Origin: Gautieria morchelliformis
Lineage: Eukaryota > Basidiomycota > Agaricomycetes > Gomphales > Gomphaceae
Assembly (NCBI GenBank): GCA_015179125.1
Contig: WHVA01000202.1
Span: 62,001-126,000, forward strand
Reading direction: 5' to 3'
DNA length: 64,000 nucleotides
Positions 53,992 through 63,132 of the stretch are shown piece after piece. Each line of letters starts with the position of its first letter. The first letter of the stretch is position 1. A program made the position numbers and the translations under genes. The notes under the pieces were generated by a model. It was given only the letters and a program-made list of their open reading frames with translations. It was not told the DNA's origin and did no database searches.

Positions 53992-56900
53992 TCACTTTGC
54001 CCCAGAGACATCTTTCACTGGTAGCCAGAGGTCATCGGCAGCTCCATAGCCCTTCCAGCACACGAGATACTCCAACCTTCCACGGAACATCCTGCTGTCT
54101 AAAATCCTTTCAACTTCATATTCTTCGGCTCCATCCCGTATGAAAGGGGGGGGGGGTAGAGGGGCATGACGTTCAAGAATTGGGTCATCTTCATATGGCC
54201 GAAGCAGGATGACAGAGAACACTGGATGTGTGCGACCAAAGGATGCAGGAAGATTTAGACCATAGGCATTTCGTGAGACCACCTTATTAACAGTGTAGGG
54301 GCCTAGCCACTTGTGGTCTAGCTTCTTCATTGGGCGAGTGGTTGTGATGTTTTGTGCATTGAGCCAGACCTTGTCACCAAGCTTATAAACTGGGGCTGCT
54401 TTATGGTGCACGTCATAGAAGCGTGCCATGTCCTCTGCTGCCTTGGACAGGGCCGAACGAGCTTCTCTTGTGGCTGCTTCCATCCACGTTGTGAACTCAT
54501 CCAGGGCCTCGAGTCGAGTTTCCCGGACTGGTTCCAGTCCCAGTCTTGGATGTTGGTCACTGTCCAACATGAAGGGTGTAGTCTGGGTTGAGGCATGAAT
54601 TCGGTTGTTATAGGCAAACTCGGCCAAGGATATCCATTTGAACCAATCATCCTGACGCTGGTTGATGAATAGTCGAAGGTATTGCTCAATCTCCTGATTA
54701 ACCCTTTCAGTCTGTCCATCAGTTTGGGGGTGATAAGCAGTAGAGGCAGCAACTTTGACACCAAGAAGTTTGTTCAGTTCACGCATGAACTGGGAGATGA
54801 ACTGTGTGCCTCGATCACTGATGATTTCTTCAGGGAGCCCATGAAGTTTCCAAACATGATCACGGAAGAGTCGGGTGACTCCCACCGAAGTTACATCTGA
54901 AGTGGTGGGAATGACATGTGCACGCTTTGAGAGGCGATCAACGACAACAAGGAGAGCATCATAGCCATGACTGGTAGGCATTTCTACAATCAAGTCAACA
55001 GACATAACCTGCCATCTATGGTCTGGGATACGGTTTGGTAGAAGCTTGCCAATGGGAGAAGCAGGGAAGGTTTTTGTCCGGTTGCACAGGTCACAGGCCT
55101 TCACGTATTTTGCAATGTAACATCCCATCCCAGGCCACCAGTAACTCCGAGCAACTAGTTCAGTAGTTCTCCAATGACCAGGGTGACCGGTGAGAGGCAT
55201 GTCATGGTGCGCCTTCACTATGTCATGTCGTAGTTTTGCATCAAGCGGCACGTACACTTTGTTGTGATAGAGGACAAGCCCATCCTGTTCAGACCACTCT
55301 TCTCCTCGTAAATTTCCAGAGGAGCCCAGTTCTTTGAGAGCCTTGACAACCTTTTCATCCCGGTCTACACAGTTCCTTACTCGATTGAGGAAAGCATCAC
55401 CTTCACCTGGGACTAACTGCGCACCAGCCTCTGGGGGATTTGCCTTGATGTAGAACAAGTCAGGGGTAAGTAAGACTTGATTTTGGTTGTCTTCCTCCCC
55501 CCGCTTATGATCCACGCGTCGTGAGAGTGCATCAGGCTTGGCTGAATGACGACCAGGACGATGGATCAGCTCAAAATCAAAGCGAGAGAGGTAGAGTGAC
55601 CAGCATGCTTGACGACGGTTCAGGTTTTGTGCAGTGCGGAAGTAGGTGAGATTCTGATGGTCATTGAGAATCTCAATCTTGTGCTTTGTTCCCTCTAAGA
55701 TGTGGCGCCATTCCTCTAATCCCCGAATCACAGAAAGAAGCTCCTTGTCATGGATGGCATAGTTGCGTTCAGCATCATTGAGGCTTTTGGAGACAAACCC
55801 CACAGGCCGCCATTTGCCATCATCACATAGCTGGGACAGTACTGCTCCTGTGGCATAGGCTGAGGCATCTGTTTCAAGACGGAAATGTTTGTCTTGATCA
55901 GGGAGGACAAGGATCGGTGTTGAGGTGATGAGGAGTTTGAGCTTGTCAAAGGATCTTGCTCTGGGCCATTTGGATCCCAAGACCATTGGGCATCCTGTTT
56001 TGTCAACTGGTTGAGGGGCTTTGCAATGTGTGAGAAGTCTTCCACAAATCTACGGTAGAAGTTGATGAAACCAAGGAATGATTTGACTTCAGTGACGTTA
56101 CGTGGTATTGGCCAGTCCCGCACCCCTGCAACCTTGACTGGGTCCATGGCAACCTGTCCTTGAGAGAGGATGAGGCCGAGATACTCCACCTCTAGTTGCT
56201 CAAATAGGCATTTTTCAGGTTTGAGGTACAGGTTGTTGGCCCGGAGGATTTCAAGGACACGTCGTACAATCCTACGATGTTCTTCAAGCGACTCTGTGAA
56301 GATGAGAATGTCGTCCATGAACACCACCACAACCCCTTCATCGATGAGACTCTTGAAGATGTCATTCATCATCGTCTGGAAGGTTGCTGGGCTGTTCGTG
56401 AGTCCAAAGAACATGACTAGAGGTTCATACAGGCCCCTATTTGTCCGAAAGGCTGCCTTCCACTCATCTCCCTCTTTTATGCGTACATTATTATATCCCC
56501 AGCGAATGTCAAGCTTTGTGAAGTATTTAGCCCTTCCAGAAGCAATCTTATTCATGATGTCTGGAACAAGGGGCAAAGGATAGGCATTCTTGATTGTTAT
56601 ATCATTGAGCTTCCGGTAGTCTTGCACAAATCTAAGACTGCCGTCCTTTTTCTTCACAAAGAAGACTGGAGATGCCATAGGTGACTTGGAAGGCGGATAC
56701 GATGGCTCTTCAGTTCTCCTCAAGGAAGTTATCCAGTTCCCTTTGCTCAACCGGTGACATTGGGTAAACCTTTGTGCTGAAGGGTTGTGCACCTGGAGTG
56801 AGCTCAATTGCATGGTCCCAGGGCTTTCGAGGAGGCAGTTGGTCAAATGACTCCTTAGAAAACACATCCTTGAACTCCTGGTATGGTTTGGGGACAAGGT

Positions 56901-57695
56901 CCTCGAAGGATCTGACTGGTGCAGACTTGCTGGCCCGTTCAGCAAGCTGTTGGGAGACAGTCCAGCTCCAGCCTGCGCCAATCATTTCAGGACTCTCATT
57001 CACAAAGATGACAAAGGTCCTGTCTCCTTCCTCAAGTAGGGAGCGGGTGTGCTGTATGGGAACCTCCTCTTGATTTACACTCTCTCTGGAACAGTTTCGA
57101 CTGTGGGCCCTCTGACAACAGGTCTGCCCCCACATGACTTGGGACAGCGTGTCATCTTCACATCTCCTGTACGCCAGTAACTTCTGGGTTGTGTTCAACA
57201 AGCCATGTGTGACAGGAGGCAAGTGTCCAAGGTCACGTTCCGTATGATCCCCAAAGGTGCAAATGAGGTCAACTTCTTCCTTGATTGAGCCAGCCTCATT
57301 TGGGGTACCATCAATATTGTAGACAGGGATGGCACGGGGTAGGGGATGGGTCCGAAGTCTGTGTTCCCTTACAAACTCCACATCGATGAACATCCCTGTA
57401 GCACCACTGTCAAGGAGGGAGTCAATTGCAAGTGGATGCCCTGTGTCAACGGAGTGGACCTTGAGAGGTACTTTGGTGCATCGGCGGAGGTCAGCAGTAC
57501 GGACATATAGAGGGACTGGAAGGTTTGCATTAGCAACTGGAGCGATGGGTTGGGTTTTTGGCATGGCTGGTTTGGTTTCAGTTCGATCAGGGATAGGAGA
57601 AGGATGCATCATATCGCCTGTGATCCCTATTGTACATGTTTCGAGAACTGAAAACCGATTCGTCGAGCGGGGCATGTCTTTCACCGCTGACTGGC
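53992..57695 (-). pseudogene. Ty3-C pol: protease, reverse transcriptase, RNase H, integrase, chromodomain
   Basis: Right to left: protease with intact LLDSGATGMFID (about 57400); reverse transcriptase (PMASPVFFVKKKDGSLRF, TKLDIRWGYNNVRIKEGDEW, FGLTNSPATFQTMM, FMDD at 56311-56322); RNase H (LETDASAYATGAVLSQ, IHDKELLSVIRGLEEW); HHCC (HHDMPLTGHPGHW, CDLCNRTK); rve core (VDLIVEMPTSHGYDALLVVV, ISDRGTQFISQFM, AYHPQTDGQTERVNQE); GPF domain (HKWLGPYTVNKVV); chromodomain (EYEVERILDSRM, EYLVCWKGYG) ending at 53992. Frame changes near 56710 and 55980 break it. The protease is reached from gag by a -1 shift (see 57696-57705). The 664-codon RNase H to chromodomain part is open. Confidence 0.9.
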
Positions 57696-57705
57696 CTAAA
57701 AACCC
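57696..57705 (-). promoter_or_regulatory. Ty3-C gag-pro -1 ribosomal frameshift site
   Basis: Minus strand reads G GGT TTT TAG in the gag frame: a canonical X XXY YYZ slippery heptamer (GGGTTTT, 57705-57699) immediately before the gag stop. Slipping back one base enters the frame LGQSAVKDMPRS that leads into the protease. Confidence 0.7.
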
Positions 57706-58802
57706 TTTCCTTCATCTTGGACAGGGGCTTCCACCTTCTGTTTGCGTTCCTCCATCGCCGCTGCCACAGATTTAGAGACAATTGCTGCAATGTCTGCCTC
57801 CGTGAGGTTTGCGCGGATTCGTGGCTTGCGAGGTTCAGGACAGTCTGGTGAAATGTGACCAGGTCTCTTACAGTTGTAGCAGGTCCGTGTTTCGGTGCGG
57901 CGGCGGGATGAGTCAATGTCCATAGGTGTCGCATTACTGGGTGGTGCTGTGACAACAGGAGCCGTAGCAGGAGTGTGGAGTGGTCGGGCAGGAGGAGGGC
58001 GATTAGGGACATGAGGTGTCTGTGCCTTCCTGACCTCTAACAGACGGCGATGATTGCGGTCAATCTGACAGGCTGCTTCCTTCCAGGCTTTGAGGTTGGA
58101 TGGAAGAAAGGGTTGGGCGTGGATCTTATCAAGGATACCTGCTGGAAGGCCACGAGCATAGGCATCCTCGAGTGCCTCATCATTAAAGCCTGTCCTGCCT
58201 GCCAGGATCTCAAATTGAGCCGTGTATTCATCTGCCGACATTCCTGACGCCATCCTGAGGTCATGCAGTTTAGTGCGAGCCTTCCTGGCACGATCTGGGT
58301 CACCAAAGGCCTCCTCCACACGTTTAATGAACCCCTTCAGAGTGGATATAGAGGAGGTGCCATCAATGACAGCCTGCGTCTCGTTGTGTGCCCATATCTC
58401 CGCAGAGCCTCCTGTCATGAAGGAAAGAGCATACAGGATCTTTGTGCGCTCATCTGGGAAGGATGCTGGCTGGACAGCGATGGACAATCTGATAGACCTG
58501 ATAAACCCTTCAGTCTCTGTACGGTCTCCATTGAACTTCTCCGGTTCCGCTGCTTTGATAGAGCGAGTAGATGGAGGGATACTGTGAGGTACTGAGGGCG
58601 CAAGGGCTTGAGCAGCAGCAACAGCAGCGTTGGTGGCAGCATTGGCTAAGTGGTCATGAACGTTAACAATCTGACTGTGCAGTTCCTGATTCTGCAGTTG
58701 AAGTTGCTGCAGCTGCTGTGCTTGGCTGGAAAGGAGGCCTCGAAGAAATGGCCCATGGTCACCCAGGGAGTCCCAGTATGCGTCTGGGAGTTGGTCTGCC
58801 AT
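57696..58802 (-). CDS. Ty3-C gag
   Basis: I take MADQLPDAYW at 58802 as the start, since the open frame to 58940 has no ATG. A Gln-rich coiled coil (QAQQLQQLQLQNQELH) leads into the Gag core (KFNGDRTETEGFIRSIRLS, ILYALSFMTGGSAEIWA, KARTKLHDLRMASGMSADEY) and a CCHC knuckle CYNCKRPGHISPDC (C-x2-C-x4-H-x4-C). The frame is intact to the TAG at 57696-57698. Forms virus-like particles and packages RNA. Confidence 0.8.
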   Translation of the reverse strand: MADQLPDAYWDSLGDHGPFLRGLLSSQAQQLQQLQLQNQELHSQIVNVHDHLANAATNAAVAAAQALAPSVPHSIPPSTRSIKAAEPEKFNGDRTETEGFIRSIRLSIAVQPASFPDERTKILYALSFMTGGSAEIWAHNETQAVIDGTSSISTLKGFIKRVEEAFGDPDRARKARTKLHDLRMASGMSADEYTAQFEILAGRTGFNDEALEDAYARGLPAGILDKIHAQPFLPSNLKAWKEAACQIDRNHRRLLEVRKAQTPHVPNRPPPARPLHTPATAPVVTAPPSNATPMDIDSSRRRTETRTCYNCKRPGHISPDCPEPRKPRIRANLTEADIAAIVSKSVAAAMEERKQKVEAPVQDEGKGF

Positions 58803-58941
58803 AGGCTGAGATGAAGGCTGGTTAAGAAAAGTGCGTGGGGTCGTCCTATGAGCTTGATCTTCTGTGAGGGCAACACTAATGACGAAGCCACAACCAAAGA
58901 TACTCAAGGAGATAAGAGCCGATACTAGGACAATGACCAAC

Positions 58942-59217
58942 TGTGTAGTGGGTATCCTCAGTTTATAACTCTACCAACGATAGATACATGGGGACTTGCC
59001 TGTGTAGTGGGTATCCTCAGAGATCAAGCTGAGGAAACGCCACCACACGGGCTACAGTCTTATAGCGCTGGCAAGGCTTACATAATAGGGGAGACGGAAA
59101 CTTGTAGAAGGTTACGGAAGGTGACAGAAGGTGACATGTGACGGAGTGTGACGGAAGGTGACGGAAACTCATAGAAGGAAATAGAAACTTGTGGAAGGAA
59201 ATGCGTGAACCCTGACA
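58942..59217 (-). repeat. Ty3-C 5' LTR
   Basis: 276 bp, minus-strand TGTCAGGGTTCACGC...CTACACA. Shares its U3-side half, including the GGAA-rich array and GGCAAGGCTTACATAATAGG, with the LTR at 52664-53095. Contains an internal direct repeat of TGTGTAGTGGGTATCCTCAG at both ends of its left part (58942 and about 59001). Confidence 0.75.
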
Positions 59218-59797
59218 GCTGCACACCATCCGTATTACGGCTACGGCCGTATAATGTACGGCAAGTTGACGGATATGGCAGACCGTATACCGTCCGTATG
59301 ATCGACACCTTACCCACTCTGACGGTATGGTACGGGTACCGTACCGTCCGTATTACGGTTACAGCTCCATAGGGCTGATCTATTATAGCTCGGCCTAAAC
59401 TTAGATCATTCACCGGCTTCCTTACTGCACATGACCGGCGGCAAAACTAAAATATTGATAATATCACACCCAGCCGCTCGCTACGGTGTGCGCATGCGTG
59501 GCAGAATGTCAGCAGGGGTGAACGGGAGCGTGAGCGCCATGTAAATGGCCTGCCTACCAGTGGTAGCGCCCGTTGGCCGATGTATTTTGGGCTTGGCTAC
59601 AAGGTTTTTGGGTTTTGCTGAATGCATTCCATATATGCCATACACGGCCGTATTTTTACAGTATCATACGGCGTCAACCCGTACCGTATACTGTACCGTT
59701 AGCAGTGCACCCAGACCCTTGACGGTACGGGTGCCGTGGCCGTAACACGGCACCGTACAGCCGTGGTTGTACGGCACGGTGTGCAGCCCTACTGCAG
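59218..59797. mobile_element. Palindrome-rich non-autonomous DNA element (hAT-like?)
   Basis: Ends resemble each other inverted: CTGCACACCATCCGTATTACGG at the left and, on the other strand from the right, GGCTGCACACCGTGCCGTAC. Both subterminal regions (59225-59370 and 59640-59790) are dense in CCGTAC/GTACGG and CCGTATTACGG motifs. No coding capacity in the middle. The left edge abuts the Ty3-C LTR and the right edge abuts the A-like ORF3 tail. The target duplication was not identified, so the boundaries and superfamily are tentative. Confidence 0.45.
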
Positions 59798-60048
59798 AAG
59801 CGTCAACAGCCACCCGAGCACAGCTAGACCATGAGCTAGCTCTCACTCGCGGCCCCTCGCCAGCCCATGACCTGGTCGCCAAAGTGACCTTTCGGCAGGA
59901 CATGGGCATTGACTCCCCACCCCATGTCCCTGCTGACAACCTGGAGCTCCCAACGGACCTGTGCCCGCTGCCGGCTCCATACACCGACATGCCTATGTCA
60001 GATGCGGACTCCGAGGACCTCACCAGGTCCATCTATGAGGAAGTCTGA
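59798..60048 (+). pseudogene. Second copy of the Ty3-A third-ORF C-terminus
   Basis: TRAQLDHELALTRGPSPAHD and PAPYTDMPMSDADSEDLTRS align with THAQLDRELARLRPPPQTED and PAPYDDES of Ty3-A, then both copies end in an acidic Asp/Leu/Tyr-Glu segment (SIYEEV here, DDLYE in a shifted frame at 22480-22508). Upstream ORF3 and pol are missing, replaced by the palindrome-rich element. Confidence 0.75.
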
Positions 60049-60057
60049 ATTGTCTAT

Positions 60058-60258
60058 AGAGGGGGAGGGTGTAAATATGATATTTACCCACATTGCCCTT
60101 AAGGCAATGCATGCTACTGGACTAGCTTAGCTAATCACTGTGCAGTTCTGGCGTGGGAACCGCACGGCGGCAGGCACGTGAAATTATGTGTGTCCCTGTC
60201 ACTCGTTCATACAACATACTCATCTCCCAGCTAATGGGTCGACTCGCAGGGAGTTACA
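60058..60258 (+). mobile_element. Polypurine tract and 3' LTR of an A-like Ty3 element
   Basis: The polypurine tract AGAGGGGGAGGG (60058-60069) is identical to that of Ty3-A. The LTR starts TGTAAATATGATATTTACCC at 60070 and shares GCGTGGGAACCG and CCTGTCACT with the Ty3-A LTR. The end at 60258 (GAGTTACA) is inferred from the TG..CA rule. Confidence 0.65.
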
Positions 60259-60544
60259 TGATACTACAATGACGACACTGAAAGCATGTAATGGCAGTGG
60301 AAGTCTTTGCATGCCCTCCACCCTCGCTTTCAGTTTTGGCTTTGTTAGATGCTCCACATTGAATGCTCTGGATCGAACTCACCAGAAGTTGAAGGTCATC
60401 CGCATGCCCTGACTTGTATGGAGGTCAGTGTGCACAAAATTAAGATAGCCCCGGGCGACACTTGGAAAAATCACCATGTATAATATGTGACTTGGACAGA
60501 CCTGAATAAATTGTTAGCAACACAGGTTATGGCAGGGAAAATTC
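60259..60544. other. No recognised gene
   Basis: Spacer between the A-like LTR and the copia-like LTR fragment; nothing recognised. Confidence 0.4.
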
Positions 60545-60793
60545 TGTAGACTTTTCAGAAAGCTAGAATTAAAAAATTCACTCTCTCAGTGAATTTATTG
60601 TCACTATTATATTAATACAATACCTAGAATTAAACTCACTACATGATTTTGGGTCAACATGTTGTAAAGAAATAAAGAATATTACTCACCTCTTTCAGTG
60701 AATTTATTGTCACTATTATATTAATACAATACCTAGAATTAAATTCACTACATGATTTTGGGTCAACATGTTGTAAAGAAATAAAGAATATTA
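60545..60793 (-). mobile_element. Diverged copia-family LTR fragment with a 109-bp tandem duplication
   Basis: Starts TGTAGAC and then parallels the copia LTR in minus orientation (TTCACTCTCTCAGTGAATTTA, TAATACAATACCTAGAATTAAA shortened to CCTAGAATTAAA). Bases 60587-60695 are repeated at 60696-60793 with one or two differences. The second copy is cut at 60793 by the pogo-like element. Confidence 0.65.
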
Positions 60794-61998
60794 CAGTCGG
60801 ACCCCCAATAATGTATACTACCAATAATGCATAACCCCTGGTAATGCATAGAAAGTTGTCCACCAGTGTGGTAGTTAGAAAATTACTTAGAGCCTTGCAT
60901 AATCCATAATCCATAACATATTTGGCAAATTTAATTATAATATGCATTATCGCAGGCGCAGTTTCAGCGCTTCAGAAGCCCAAACTGGGACAAACTCTTC
61001 GCATATGGACCTCAGCAAACCAGCCGGATGGGCATGTGGCTCTAACAGAGAACTTCTTGATGCTTCTGAGATGGAATGGGATGAACCAGATGATGGACCA
61101 GCCATGCCTGGTTGTGCCGACCCATCGGAGCTCATGCCACCAGTTGTTACGGAATCCAAATCGCAAGAGCACGATCTTACCGGGAATGTAAAGATGATCC
61201 AACAGAAGCCAGTGCATCATAGAAGGACAGTATCCTCAGCTATTGTAACAGCCAAAATGAGGTCTCGGTCAAATCTTACTCTTAAGGACAAGATTGACAT
61301 TATTCAGTTCATGGTTGACAGACACTACCCAGATTACCCAAAAGGCCGTCATCAAACATTTTCACTCAAAATTCCCTGGTATAAAACAGCACACCATCTC
61401 AAGGATCTGGAACGAGCGTGTCCAGCTCCTTAAACATGCCGCAAAGAATCCAAGTGACTTGGCATTTACCCGTAAACGTCAGGTGGAGCACCCTGAGCTT
61501 GACGATGCGTTGAAGAAATGGGCACTGCAGGCACTAGGGAAAGGGTCAAAGTTGACAGGCGATCTCATACGGACAAAGGCATATGCCTTTCAAGAACTTC
61601 TCGGTGTGCCAGTTACCGAGAGGCTGTCGTTCTCTAGTGGTTGGCTTGATTCTTTCAAGCAACGGATCAATTTAAAACAATTCAAGTCACACGGCGAGGC
61701 AGGATCCGTAAAAGAGACAAATGTAGCAGCTGCAATCACACGGATACGCAAAATAACAGATGGATACGCACTCAAGGACATATTTAATGCAGATGAAACA
61801 GGGCTTTTTTTTTCGTATGCCACCAGACCGTGGACTGGCATTAGAACAGATGTCAGGCATTAAAGGAGACAAGACTCAGATCACTTACCTCTTTGGAGCG
61901 AGTGCAGATGGCAGTACGAAGTTGGCGCCTCTAGTTATAGGGCACGCACCACGGCCTCGGTGCATCCAAACAAATACCGGTGCACAACTTGGCTTCAA

Positions 61999-63132
61999 AT
62001 TTTTTTTTATTTTTTTATTTTATTTTTTTTGAATTCCGTTTATTATACTGCCACCTTGGGGCCAAGCCCTATATAGGCAGTCTCTACCCGGAACGCGGAA
62101 TAGAGTAATCAAAGTGTTTTACATGCTAGGGTATCGTAGTTACCGAAGTAAGCCAGAGATATGCTGGCACCAACATAGGATACTTCCTGTTTGTCTACAA
62201 TGCCTAATCACCTTAGATACATATCAGTACTGGTCAGTTTCAGTAGGTCTTATATGCCGGGTGGAAGTCCAGGAGCCTGGTAATCCTAACACTTATCGAC
62301 ACCTATCAGAGGGGTGAACCATTGTAGTAATTACTGCTACAAATGGGGAGGGGGGGATTCGAACCTGGAGGCTCTCCCTGTTACGTATCGAGATTTCCGC
62401 TAAGTCGGAACTGGAAAGGACAGCGGCTTCAACTTATAGGTTGCACCCCCAATGAACTATCGTCCTAGGTATTTCGGAAGTGAGTCGGAAGTCGGAAAGT
62501 ACTGGACCAAAGGTTTGGTTGGAACTTGAGTCGGAACTGAGGTGGAAGACGGAATACGGAAGGCTGAGAGAGACTGAGATCTTGCTAGACTCGCTGTGCT
62601 AAGAACAGGAGATGGAGCGAAGGAAATCAAGTATCGAAGGTGATTATCAGATTGCAGAAAGAGACATACATGAGGGGGTTTTTATACAAAGCGCAGAACA
62701 ACAAGTAATGGTATGGTACTAAGCAAGTCCCGGAGGAAGCGGAAGTCGAGAACAATGTGTGGGAACTAACTATTGGGGACAATGGGACTACAAGGGGGTT
62801 CAGGGTAAGGTAGAACAATGGAAAAGAACAAGGGGTTGGGAAAACATATCTGACAACGAGCTACAAGGGTGACCGGATATATGGTTTTGACGAACGATGA
62901 AGTGGGTCCGGTTGGTCCGAGTAATAGAGTTGAAAGAACAAGGGAAATGTACAATGGGCGGAATGTCGGAAATATCGGAGGGGCGGAATGTGTCGTGGAA
63001 ATGTCGGAGGGGCAGAAAGGTGTGGCGGAACTGAGGGTCGGAAGTCGGAAATGAACGGTCGTAACACTCCCTTCGCATGATCCCAAACGGGCACTTGGTT
63101 TGGGTCAGTTCCACCTGCGCTAACCCGCCCCT
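61999..63132 (-). mobile_element. tRNA-derived SINE inserted in the transposase (itself interrupted)
   Basis: Flanked by a 10-bp target duplication TTGGCTTCAA (61989-61998 and 63133-63142). On the minus strand the 3' end is an A-rich tail (62035-61999) and the 5' head carries an RNA polymerase III box A, TAGCGCAGGTGG (63122-63111), a hairpin CCCAAAC..GTTTGGG like an anticodon arm, and box B GGTTCGAATCC (62365-62355), so a tRNA-like promoter. Without the nested solo LTR the SINE is about 450 bp. No protein is encoded; it would need a LINE for mobility. Confidence 0.8.
62389..63066. mobile_element. Solo LTR nested inside the SINE (678 bp)
   Basis: Perfect 7-bp terminal inverted repeat TGTTACG...CGTAACA and a 5-bp target duplication CTCCC (62384-62388 and 63067-63071). 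Removing it rejoins the SINE between its box A and box B. Rich in CGGAA/GTCGGAA motifs. Confidence 0.9.
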
